Below, piece after piece: positions 18,154-25,448 of a stretch of 64,000 nucleotides of DNA. Position numbers and translations under genes: made by a program. The notes below the pieces were generated by a model. It saw only the letters and a list, made by a program, of their open reading frames with translations, had not been told where the DNA came from and made no database searches. Numbering within the stretch: the first letter of the stretch is position 1; every line of letters starts with the position of its first letter. Origin of the DNA: Candidatus Defluviibacillus avedoerensis (GTDB lineage Bacteria; Pseudomonadota; Gammaproteobacteria; Burkholderiales; Burkholderiaceae_C); assembly GCA_016703665.1 (NCBI GenBank), contig JADJBS010000020.1, forward strand, positions 930,001-994,000. Reading direction: 5' to 3'.

Positions 18154-18627
18154 TCATTTTTGATGATGCTCATGCATGGCCTTGCCACCCTGGGCCTTGT
18201 CTTGAACCCACATCTCAATGCGCACATCACCCGCACGGGCGAACTTCAACGTGACCGGAATTTTGTCGCCCACCTTAAAAGGTGCTTTGAGCGACATCAA
18301 CATCAGGTGCAATCCGCTGTCTGCCATGCGCACAGTCTGCCCCGGGGCAATCGTGACGCTGGTCAGTTCACGCATGCGCATCACAGCGCCGTCCATCTTC
18401 ATCTCGTGGATTTCAACGCGCTGTGCAGCGGGCGTGCTGACGCCCATCAAGCTGTCAGAAACAGCACCCCGGTTCGTGAAGTCCACAAACCCCTGGCCAT
18501 TGGCCACGCCTGCAAGGCTGGGCACGGCATAGGGGTGCACCACACGAATGTCACCCGCCTTGAACTCGTGCGACTCAGCAATGCTGCCCAGCAGGGCCAA
18601 GGCCAGTGCCCATAGTCTGTTCTTCAT
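18154..18627 (-). CDS. Second periplasmic copper chaperone PCu(A)C
   Basis: A 157-residue paralogue of the neighbouring PCu(A)C. It has a signal peptide (MKNRLWALALALLGSIAES), the mature start HEFKAGDIRVVHPYAVPS, the copper motif HEMKMDGAVMRM with 21 residues before HLM, and a His-rich end (KAMHEHHQK). The ATG at 18627 overlaps the stop of the outer-membrane protein gene (ATGA) and has GGAGC upstream, so it is translationally coupled to that gene. The N-terminal histidine of the predicted mature chain (HEF) could itself bind copper. Confidence 0.92.
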   Translation of the reverse strand: MKNRLWALALALLGSIAESHEFKAGDIRVVHPYAVPSLAGVANGQGFVDFTNRGAVSDSLMGVSTPAAQRVEIHEMKMDGAVMRMRELTSVTIAPGQTVRMADSGLHLMLMSLKAPFKVGDKIPVTLKFARAGDVRIEMWVQDKAQGGKAMHEHHQK

Positions 18628-19847
18628 TTTGAAAAGCTCCGGTCCCATTGCAGGACTAAACGCAGCGCTGCAAAGCGCGCTGCTGTCACGCTGGCGCTGT
18701 CCCGACCCAGCTCCAGCCGCAGATCAGCCCAGGGCGCAAGGGCATAGCCCGCCATGGCGATCTGGCGCTGCAGGCGCGAGTAGTTGCCAAAGCCCCCCTC
18801 GCTCGCGACCAGACTGGCTCCCGCACCCATCAGGCTTTGATCAGCCTTCAAGCGCTCCAGTCGCACCCCCACATCCCAAGCTGGGGCCATTCGCCAGACG
18901 GCCTGCAGCCATTCACCCCGGTTGCGGCCATCGTATTGGCCTTGCCCATTGCGTGATATCAAGCTGCCCTGCTCATTGCGCCAGAGCATCGCACCCGTCA
19001 CGGTGACGGGCAGCGTGCGCCCTTCCCACTGGGCGCTGACGCCCCACAGGCGGGATCGGCCCTCAAAGCAGACCACGCCATTCAAGCTGGCGTCGCAAAC
19101 CGGCGCTGCGTGCGTGTGGGCACCCGTGGCGTTGAAGATTCGGCTACCGCGCGCCTGAGGTTTGAGCTGCGCCACGAAAGCATCTACAGCCCACTCACCC
19201 GCATCGTGGTGGCCAACCGCGCCTAGGTGAACGGCAGGGTTGGCAGACGAAGCCGCCCGGCCCGGAAAGCTGCGACCACGCCAGACACCCGCGTCCAGCG
19301 TCCAGTCCAAGCCTGCCATCTGCCGTTTGAGCGAGGCTTCCAGGCCGTCCTCAATCCAGTCGCCATCGGTCAGCGCCTGCTTGGCCAGGGGCATCAGGCC
19401 AAAGCTGTCCAGGTGCCCCGTGCGTGTCATGACCTTGCCCAGGCTGGGGCGTTGACGACCCACGCCGACCGTCCAGTCCATCGACGGGCTGAAACCACGC
19501 GCCTGGAGCCAGGCCGCTTCCACATGGAGTGGGTCTTTCCCATGCGCACCAATGGCCAACTGCGCGCCCAGCGTCTGGTCAAACCGGTAGCCCAATTGGG
19601 CAACACCATGCTCCAGTTGGATACCTCGGCGATCAATGCCCACGTCACCTTTGATCAGATACCCCGGCATGGCCTGAGACGGTAATTTGTCCTTGGCAGA
19701 CAAAGAACTCACAGCGGCTGCCAGGCTGGCCTTGACACCTGGCGCGTCAGGAATCGCCTCATCGGCATCTGTGTGGGCCAGTGCCGCACCACCTAAGAAC
19801 ATGGTGCAAACCAGGACCAGGGTGTGTCTATTTGAATGGGTCTGCAT
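18624..19847 (-). CDS. Uncharacterised outer-membrane beta-barrel protein of the MbnPH cluster
   Basis: A 407-residue protein with a signal peptide (VLVCTMFLGGAALA) and then alternating amphipathic strands (GVAQLGYRFDQTLGAQLAIGAHG, WTVGVGRQRPSLG, WTLDAGVWRGRSF, LRLVLQWDRSFSK), which fit a beta barrel. There is no plug domain, so it is not TonB-dependent. His-rich patches (HTDADEA at the mature start, GAHTHAAPVC, GAVGHHDAG) and two cysteines (PVCDASLNGVVCF) suggest a metal link. The start overlaps mbnH by 20 nt and the stop overlaps the PCuAC start, so it belongs to the copper unit. It may be the channel through which copper or a copper complex passes; this is inference. Confidence 0.65.
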   Translation of the reverse strand: MQTHSNRHTLVLVCTMFLGGAALAHTDADEAIPDAPGVKASLAAAVSSLSAKDKLPSQAMPGYLIKGDVGIDRRGIQLEHGVAQLGYRFDQTLGAQLAIGAHGKDPLHVEAAWLQARGFSPSMDWTVGVGRQRPSLGKVMTRTGHLDSFGLMPLAKQALTDGDWIEDGLEASLKRQMAGLDWTLDAGVWRGRSFPGRAASSANPAVHLGAVGHHDAGEWAVDAFVAQLKPQARGSRIFNATGAHTHAAPVCDASLNGVVCFEGRSRLWGVSAQWEGRTLPVTVTGAMLWRNEQGSLISRNGQGQYDGRNRGEWLQAVWRMAPAWDVGVRLERLKADQSLMGAGASLVASEGGFGNYSRLQRQIAMAGYALAPWADLRLELGRDSASVTAARFAALRLVLQWDRSFSK

Positions 19848-21042
19848 GTTTCGCCGATGTCAGGAATTCATCGTCCGTCAGGGTTTTCAAGAAAGCAATC
19901 AGGTCGGATTTCTCTTGCGCATCCAGATTGATCAGGTTCACCAAATCACTCTTGAGCGGGTTGCGTCGTCCGTCACCCGCGTGAGCGCCCGAGGTGATAT
20001 TGCGTCCGCCTGCGGCGTAAAAGTCGAGCACGTCCTCCAGCGTGGCGATACTGCCATCATGCATATAGGGTGCTGTCTTCGCTACGTTGCGCAAGCTGGG
20101 GGCTCGGAACATGCCCATGTCTTTGGGCAGGCCAGACAACTCAAAGACACCCCGGTTTGGCTCAGGGAAGGCGCCCGTCCCACCGAGGTTGTAAAGCCCC
20201 GTGTTATGAAAGGGCTTCTCCAGCACGCGGGTCGAGGCGTGGACAAACTGGTCGTTGAAGTTTGGGCTGCCATGGCAGTGAAAACACTCGGCCTTTTCGC
20301 CAAAAAACAGGTTCATCCCGCGTATCTCGGTCGGCGTCAATGCGCCTTTGCCCGATACAAACTGGTCGTATCGGCTGTTGCCTGAGATCAGCGAACGCTG
20401 AAAGCTGGCTATCGCCTTGATGACGTTCGCCCAGCTCAAGCCATCGGCCTGGCCAGGAAAAGCAGCAGCAAACTTTTGCTGGTACAGCGGCAAGGAAGAA
20501 AACCGCGCAAGCACGGTCGCCTTGTTGCTGTCGTTGATGCCCATCTCGATGGGGCTTTCGCCAAAGAGTGGCACCTCCATCTGCTTTTCCAAGGTCAGCA
20601 GCGATGGGTTGGCCCAGGTCAGCGTCGGGTGGTAGGCCGAATTGGCAAGGTGTTGTGAACTGCGCGCAGTGAATTCGCCCGTGGCGCCTTTGCCTGCTTT
20701 GCCACCGTCGGTAAACGCCAAGTCTTGGCGGTGACAACCGGCACAGGCCAACGCACCGTTGCCCGACAGCCGTTTGTCGTAGAACAAAAAACGCCCCAGG
20801 TCCACTTTGGCTTGGGACATCGGGTTATCAGCAGGCACAGCGGGGATAGGAAAGCCAGCAGGCAGTGACCAAACCCAGTCACCGCTCGCGGTGCCTGGCG
20901 AACCAGCCGCCGTCTCGATCACGGTGACGCCGCCGCTGCCGCCGCCGCAAGCAACCAGCACCGCCCCCAGGCCCAGTGCACCCAAGAGTGCACCAGCCAG
21001 GGCGCCCAGCACTGAGGATTTCAGAACCAAGCGCCGCTTCAT
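19828..21042 (-). CDS. mbnH: MbnH-family di-haem enzyme (metallo-mystery pair)
   Basis: A 404-residue di-haem cytochrome-c-peroxidase-like protein. The N-terminus is a lipoprotein signal ending in VLVAC. Two haem c motifs are clear: CAGCH (in GNGALACAGCHRQDLAFTDG) and CFHCH (in GEKAECFHCHGSPNFND), with MHDGSIATLEDVLDFYAAGGRN near the end, typical of the MXAN_0977/MbnH branch. Known MbnH proteins oxidise a tryptophan of the partner MbnP to kynurenine. The ATG at 21042 overlaps the mbnP stop (TGATG). Haem attachment would need the Ccm system encoded at 22756-29744. Confidence 0.88.
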   Translation of the reverse strand: MKRRLVLKSSVLGALAGALLGALGLGAVLVACGGGSGGVTVIETAAGSPGTASGDWVWSLPAGFPIPAVPADNPMSQAKVDLGRFLFYDKRLSGNGALACAGCHRQDLAFTDGGKAGKGATGEFTARSSQHLANSAYHPTLTWANPSLLTLEKQMEVPLFGESPIEMGINDSNKATVLARFSSLPLYQQKFAAAFPGQADGLSWANVIKAIASFQRSLISGNSRYDQFVSGKGALTPTEIRGMNLFFGEKAECFHCHGSPNFNDQFVHASTRVLEKPFHNTGLYNLGGTGAFPEPNRGVFELSGLPKDMGMFRAPSLRNVAKTAPYMHDGSIATLEDVLDFYAAGGRNITSGAHAGDGRRNPLKSDLVNLINLDAQEKSDLIAFLKTLTDDEFLTSAKHADPFK

Positions 21043-22007
21043 CACTTGGCTGCTGCCTTGAAGATCTTCTGCGCTATGCCGCCGTTGATCGGCTGGCCAG
21101 TTGAGCCACTGCCAAAGCTCACCTGCAACTCAGTGAACATGGTGGGGCACTCTGGATCGGTCGCGCCAGACATGCAGCCTGCGGCCCCGCCGTTTTCCTG
21201 GGTGATATTGGTGGTGCCAAAAAGTTGCCCCACATCCAGCACCACTTTTTGCGTGCTGGCGTCAAATGCAGCCAAGCTGAAGTCCATTGCATTCGGGTTG
21301 GAGCAGGTGTACACCGCATTGCCTGCCGCGTCCTTCACGGCCACGCCCGCCGCATCGGTCTTGGCAACGCAGCCTGTAGAGCCGAGGTGGAAGTTGAAGG
21401 TTGAGATAGTTTTGGTGGTGGCGGGTGTGGTGCCCGTTGCAGCCACGGTTTGCAGCACGCCGCCGACGGGGTTGAGCTCAACCTTGGCGAACTTTCGGCC
21501 CGACTGCCAGGACCAGGCCATGGCGGCGTTGTCCAGTGGCGCCACGCCACCTGCAATGGCGGAATGGTTCAGGGTATCGGGCACGCCCATCGTGGCCTTC
21601 AGTCCCACATAAGTACCGTCGGGCACGGTCCCGGTGATCACGGCATTGGTGGCCGTGGTGTTGGTGGGCGTGCTGCAGGTGCCGGTGGCGTCTTCAAGGT
21701 CAATCAGAGACACCGTTTCGCTGCCTTGTGTCAACTGCCAGGTATTGGCATTCAGCTTGACGGGCACCGCTTGGCCGGCACTGTTCACCAGTGACAGGTT
21801 GGTGATGTAAAAGCGCAGGTCTTGCACGTTGGCAGAGACCTTGGTGCTCCCCATGCCCGCGAGAGCAGTACCGCACGCCACTGGTGTGCTGCCATTTTGA
21901 GCCGCAAATGTGATGGTGACGGCTTTGTCGGGCGCAGTACCGCCACCGCCGCAAGCCACCAAAGCAGCGCCAACCAGGGAAAGCAAAGGAATGAGTATCT
22001 TTTTCAT
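21042..22007 (-). CDS. mbnP: MbnP-family copper-binding lipoprotein (metallo-mystery pair)
   Basis: A 321-residue periplasmic protein. A lipobox (LVGAALVAC) at residue about 19 is followed by a Gly-rich linker, then the MbnP pattern: VTITFAAQNG...PVACGT, LQDLRFYI-like strand (VQDLRFYITNLSLV), and the diagnostic AMAWSWQSGRKFAKVEL containing the tryptophans, one of which is converted to kynurenine in characterised MbnP. Several cysteines (GTCS, STGC, YTCS, AGC, PEC) match the four-Cys theme of the family. It binds a single copper in studied members. It is the second gene of the island after a DUF2946 gene. The start codon lies in GCTATGAAAAAG without a strong ribosome site. Confidence 0.88.
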   Translation of the reverse strand: MKKILIPLLSLVGAALVACGGGGTAPDKAVTITFAAQNGSTPVACGTALAGMGSTKVSANVQDLRFYITNLSLVNSAGQAVPVKLNANTWQLTQGSETVSLIDLEDATGTCSTPTNTTATNAVITGTVPDGTYVGLKATMGVPDTLNHSAIAGGVAPLDNAAMAWSWQSGRKFAKVELNPVGGVLQTVAATGTTPATTKTISTFNFHLGSTGCVAKTDAAGVAVKDAAGNAVYTCSNPNAMDFSLAAFDASTQKVVLDVGQLFGTTNITQENGGAAGCMSGATDPECPTMFTELQVSFGSGSTGQPINGGIAQKIFKAAAK

Positions 22008-22163
22008 AGCAATAAAATGATGTGAGGCGTGCCAAAACCAATGTTTTGACAAAAACTTTTGATCTTTAGCCAAGGCGCAGCGTGCGCAGGCTAGGCCAAC
22101 GAAAACAAGCAGGCGCTTGATAGACGCATCAAATGCGCCAAATCACCGGCCCGCCAACAGGCT

Positions 22164-22523
22164 TCAGATTGAGGAAGGCGGCCCACGGGCCGGAAGAGGC
22201 GCACCCGTCAGGGCGGCAATGCGTGCAGCAGGAAAGGGCTGCAGCGCGTAGGAAAGCGGTGATGGCGCTGACACCCGGCCGGTGTTCATCGGGGCTGGCG
22301 CAAACATCGTGGCGCAAAGTGGACAGTCCAGGGTATGGGCGCTTGCCTCTTTGACGCCATCATCGGTCTTGACCAGGACCTTCATGACCCCTGTTCCCGA
22401 ACAGATCAACTCCATGGACTGGGGATTGACCAGGGGCGATGCCAAAGCCGCGCCGATGGACAGCGCAAACCACACAAGCACGAAGCGTGCAAGCAGATGG
22501 GCGTGGCGGAGTCGGTGCAACAT
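22164..22523 (-). CDS. DUF2946-like protein at the head of the copper island
   Basis: A 119-residue small protein. The hydrophobic N-terminal helix (LLARFVLVWFALSIGAALA) is followed by MELICSGTGVMKVL and LDCPLCATM, the DUF2946 layout with a CPLC pair; a histidine (SAHTLDC) precedes it. The ATG at 22523 has AGGG upstream and agrees with the hydrophobic start; a longer start at 22574 adds a charged tail. It is the first gene of the island and 156 bp before mbnP. Its role is unknown, but a metal-binding or metal-sensing part is plausible. Confidence 0.68.
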   Translation of the reverse strand: MLHRLRHAHLLARFVLVWFALSIGAALASPLVNPQSMELICSGTGVMKVLVKTDDGVKEASAHTLDCPLCATMFAPAPMNTGRVSAPSPLSYALQPFPAARIAALTGAPLPARGPPSSI

Positions 22524-22755
22524 GGTGGCCCTATTATCTGCTACTTGCATGCGCCTGCATGTCAGTCCAGGCACGAGTGGTCCGTCAGGAACTATTTCAA
22601 GCGCATGCTCTCCAATGACAATCCCTGCGTTTGATCTGGCTTAAGGCTGGCTTCATGCTTGGCCTGCTAGGATACCGACCCACCTTTCCTGGCTTTCTGA
22701 ACCCAGGTTTAACTTGCCGGGCCTTGGGGCAAATTGGCCCGTCTGATGACTTTGC

Positions 22756-23370
22756 ATGCTGTCTGTTTCTGATCTTTCCTGTGTCCGCGGTGACAAACGT
22801 CTTTTTTCTGGCGTGAGCTTTTCGCTCAAGGCCGGGGAATGGCTGCACCTGCAGGGTGACAACGGTACAGGCAAGACCAGTCTGCTGCGCATCGTGTGCG
22901 GCCTGGCGCATGCGCATGGTGGGGTCATTTCCTGGCAAGGACAGCCGATTGCGGAGGACGCAGACAGTTTTCGCGCAGCGCTGGCCTACTTGGGACACAA
23001 CCTGGCCTTGAAAGAAGAGCTTTCCGCCCTGGAAAACCTGCAAGCGGATGCCGCGATAGCAGGACGCCATCTGAACCGTACCCAAGCCCTCAGCGCGCTG
23101 GCACAACTGGGCTTGCGCGGGCGAGAACATTTGACTGTGCGTGTGTTGTCGCAAGGTCAGAAGCGCCGTGCAGCGCTCGCCCGGATGATTGCCAGCCATG
23201 CTGCCTTGTGGGTACTGGACGAACCCTTTGTGGCGCTGGACAAGCACGCGCAGGACGTGCTCGCCTCCATCATCTCCGATCACGTGGCTCGGGGTGGCAT
23301 GGCTCTGTTCACCAGCCATCAGCCGGTCGACATGGCCGGCCACGGCTTGCACTACAGGCTGCAGGCATGA
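22756..23370 (+). CDS. ccmA: Haem exporter ATPase CcmA
   Basis: A 204-residue ABC ATPase of cytochrome c maturation System I. Walker A is GDNGTGKTS, the signature is LSQGQKRRAALARM, Walker B is LWVLDEPFVALD and the switch histidine is in FTSHQ. CcmA hydrolyses ATP to release holo-CcmE from the CcmABCDE complex. It opens the ccm operon, divergent from the copper island with 232 bp between. The stop overlaps the ccmB start (ATGA). Confidence 0.93.
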   Translation: MLSVSDLSCVRGDKRLFSGVSFSLKAGEWLHLQGDNGTGKTSLLRIVCGLAHAHGGVISWQGQPIAEDADSFRAALAYLGHNLALKEELSALENLQADAAIAGRHLNRTQALSALAQLGLRGREHLTVRVLSQGQKRRAALARMIASHAALWVLDEPFVALDKHAQDVLASIISDHVARGGMALFTSHQPVDMAGHGLHYRLQA

Positions 23371-24032
23371 GTGCGTTCATGGCCCTGCTGCGCCGCGACC
23401 TGCTGCTGGCGGTTCGCCGAAAAAGCGAAGTGATGACCGCCGTCATCTTCTTTGTGGTGGTGGCTGCGCTCTTCCCCTTAGGCATCAGCCCCGAGCGTGA
23501 CATGCTGCGGCTGATCGCGCCAGGCATCTTGTGGGTAGGCGCCCTGCTGTCCAGCATGTTGTCGCTTGGCCGCCTGTTTGCGTCTGACTACCAGGACGGC
23601 ACCCTGGAGCAAATGGCCTTGTCCCCACAGGCTTTGCCAGTACTCGTTGATGCGAAAATAGCTGCACACTGACTGCTATCAGGTTTGCCCTTGGTGGTGC
23701 TGTCTCCTTTGCTGGGTATTCAGTTTGATCTGGACGCTCAGGCGCTGGGGGTGCTGGTTTTGTCTTTGCTGATCGGAACCCCGTTGTTGTCGTTGGTGGG
23801 CGCTGTGGGCGCCGCCCTGACACTGGGGGTACGCGGAGGCAATGTACTGGTGGCGCTGCTGGTGCTGCCTCTTTACATTCCAGCGCTGGTATTTGGTGCC
23901 GGTGCAGTACAGGCTCAGGTCAGTGGATTGGGTGCCACAGCGCATCTGTCCATTTTGGCGGCCATGCTGGTGCTGGCTGCTTTTTTCAGCCCCTGGACTT
24001 GTTCAGCGGCGTTGCGGATATCGCTTGAATAA
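23367..24032 (+). CDS. ccmB: Haem exporter permease CcmB, with an in-frame TGA
   Basis: The coding frame runs 221 codons with CcmB features (MSAFMALLRRDLLLAVRRKSE..., ISPERDMLRLIAPGILWVGALLSSMLSL, DGTLEQMALSP, and a C-terminal WTCSAALRISLE). A TGA at 23670-23672, codon 102, interrupts it between AKIAAH and LLSGLPLVVLSPLLG. Homologues have tryptophan there (HWL), so this is a TGG-to-TGA change, not a frameshift. The stop lies within an ATAGC-N12-GCTAT inverted repeat. CcmB is a six-helix partner of CcmA; without it the rest of the operon would be useless, so a base error or a true nonsense mutation are the options. Confidence 0.85.
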
Positions 24033-24782
24033 ATGAACAACAAATTCATTCACTGGTTTCACTTTGCGTCACCGCAAACCTTTTATCCGCTGGCAGGAAA
24101 GCTGTGGCCATGGTTCGCCGGCGTTGCAACACTGCTCGGCCTGGCCGGGCTTTGGATTGGTTTTTTCGTCGCGCCCACTGACTTCCAGCAGGGTGAGGGC
24201 TACCGGATCATCTTTGTGCATGTGCCTGCGTCGTGGATGTCCATGATCATTTACCTGGCCATGGCCTTCTGGGCCTTGCTGGGCCTGACGCTGAACACCC
24301 GGCTGTCTGGCATGATGACCAAGGCGCTGGCGCCCACAGGGGCCTTGTTTGCATTTTTGTCGCTCTGGACGGGGGCTTTATGGGGCAAGCCCATGTGGGG
24401 CGCATGGTGGGTGTGGGACGCACGCCTTACGTCAGAGCTGATTCTGTTCTTTTTGTACCTGGGTTACATCGCACTCACATCCGCGATTGACGACCCGCGC
24501 CGGGCCGACAAGGCCGGTGGCCTGTTGGCCTTGGTAGGGGCAATCAACGTACCCATCATTTATTTTTCGGTCAAATGGTGGAACACGCTGCACCAGGGCG
24601 CGTCCGTCTCCATGACCCAGGCACCGAGCATGGCCAAGCTGATGCTGTGGGGCATGTTGCTGATGGCCTTGTCGTGCTGGGCCTATGCCATCGCCATTTG
24701 CCTGTACCGCGTGCGCAGCATCATTTTGGTCCGTGAGCGGCATGCACAGTGGGTCGCCGAACTTCCCGAGGTGAAAGCATGA
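24033..24782 (+). CDS. ccmC: Haem lyase-type protein CcmC
   Basis: A 249-residue integral membrane protein of the haem-handling family. The tryptophan-rich WWD motif (WGAWWVWDARLTS, with the preceding PMWG) and conserved histidines (VHVPASWMS and WWNTLHQ) that hold haem for CcmE are visible, with six hydrophobic helices. CcmC attaches haem to the apo-CcmE histidine. The start follows ccmB directly and the stop overlaps ccmD (ATGA). Confidence 0.95.
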   Translation: MNNKFIHWFHFASPQTFYPLAGKLWPWFAGVATLLGLAGLWIGFFVAPTDFQQGEGYRIIFVHVPASWMSMIIYLAMAFWALLGLTLNTRLSGMMTKALAPTGALFAFLSLWTGALWGKPMWGAWWVWDARLTSELILFFLYLGYIALTSAIDDPRRADKAGGLLALVGAINVPIIYFSVKWWNTLHQGASVSMTQAPSMAKLMLWGMLLMALSCWAYAIAICLYRVRSIILVRERHAQWVAELPEVKA

Positions 24783-24973
24783 TCTGGAACAGCGCCAGCG
24801 ATTTCTGGCACATGGGTGGCTACGGCCTGTATGTGTGGGGCAGCATGGGCGTCACTGCCGCAGGCTTGGTCATCGAAGTCTGGTTATCCAGGCGCGGTCG
24901 CCAAGAGGCCATTCAGCAAGTCAAAGACGCATTGCAAGCCCAGGGAAACACCGAAGATTGGGTGAAGGACTAG
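24779..24973 (+). CDS. ccmD: CcmD
   Basis: A 64-residue single-helix membrane protein with the family pattern FWHMGGYGLYVWGSMGVTA followed by a charged tail (SRRGRQEAIQQVK). CcmD helps release haem-loaded CcmE from CcmABC. The ATG overlaps the ccmC stop. It is small but its position and sequence are diagnostic. Confidence 0.92.
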   Translation: MIWNSASDFWHMGGYGLYVWGSMGVTAAGLVIEVWLSRRGRQEAIQQVKDALQAQGNTEDWVKD

Positions 24974-24980
24974 TATTGAT

Positions 24981-25427
24981 ATGAAGCCACGTCACAAACG
25001 ATTGATGTTCATTCTGGGCGGCTTGTCCGTCCTGGCGGTTGCGGCCGCACTGGTTTTGAACGCGTTCCAGAGCAATCTGGTCTTCTTTTTCACACCAACT
25101 CAGGTCGCCAACGGCGAAGCGCCCAAGAACCGCACTTTCCGGGTCGGTGGCATGGTCAAAGAAGGTAGCCTCAAACGCAACGCCATGGTGGTCAACTTTG
25201 CAGTGACTGACACCGCCAAGGAGATCACTGTCAGCTATCAGGGCATGCTGCCAGACCTCTTTAAAGAGGGCAAAGGCGTGGTAGCCCAAGGCAAGATCGA
25301 TGCGAATGGCCAGTTTGTGGCCGACGAAGTGCTGGCCAAACACGATGAAAACTACATGCCGCCAGAAGCGAAGCACGCGCTGGACCAAGCTGCGGCTGCC
25401 AAAACGGCCCAATCCGTCAAACCTTAG
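24981..25427 (+). CDS. ccmE: Haem chaperone CcmE
   Basis: A 148-residue periplasmic haem chaperone anchored by an N-terminal helix (MFILGGLSVLAVAAALVL). The OB-fold core contains FRVGGMVKEGS and the haem-binding motif AKHDENYMP with His121 (covalent haem) and Tyr125 (axial ligand). It receives haem from CcmC and passes it to CcmF. It lies 7 bp after ccmD. Confidence 0.95.
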   Translation: MKPRHKRLMFILGGLSVLAVAAALVLNAFQSNLVFFFTPTQVANGEAPKNRTFRVGGMVKEGSLKRNAMVVNFAVTDTAKEITVSYQGMLPDLFKEGKGVVAQGKIDANGQFVADEVLAKHDENYMPPEAKHALDQAAAAKTAQSVKP

Positions 25428-25448
25428 TGCCCCGCTGAAAGCCACCCC

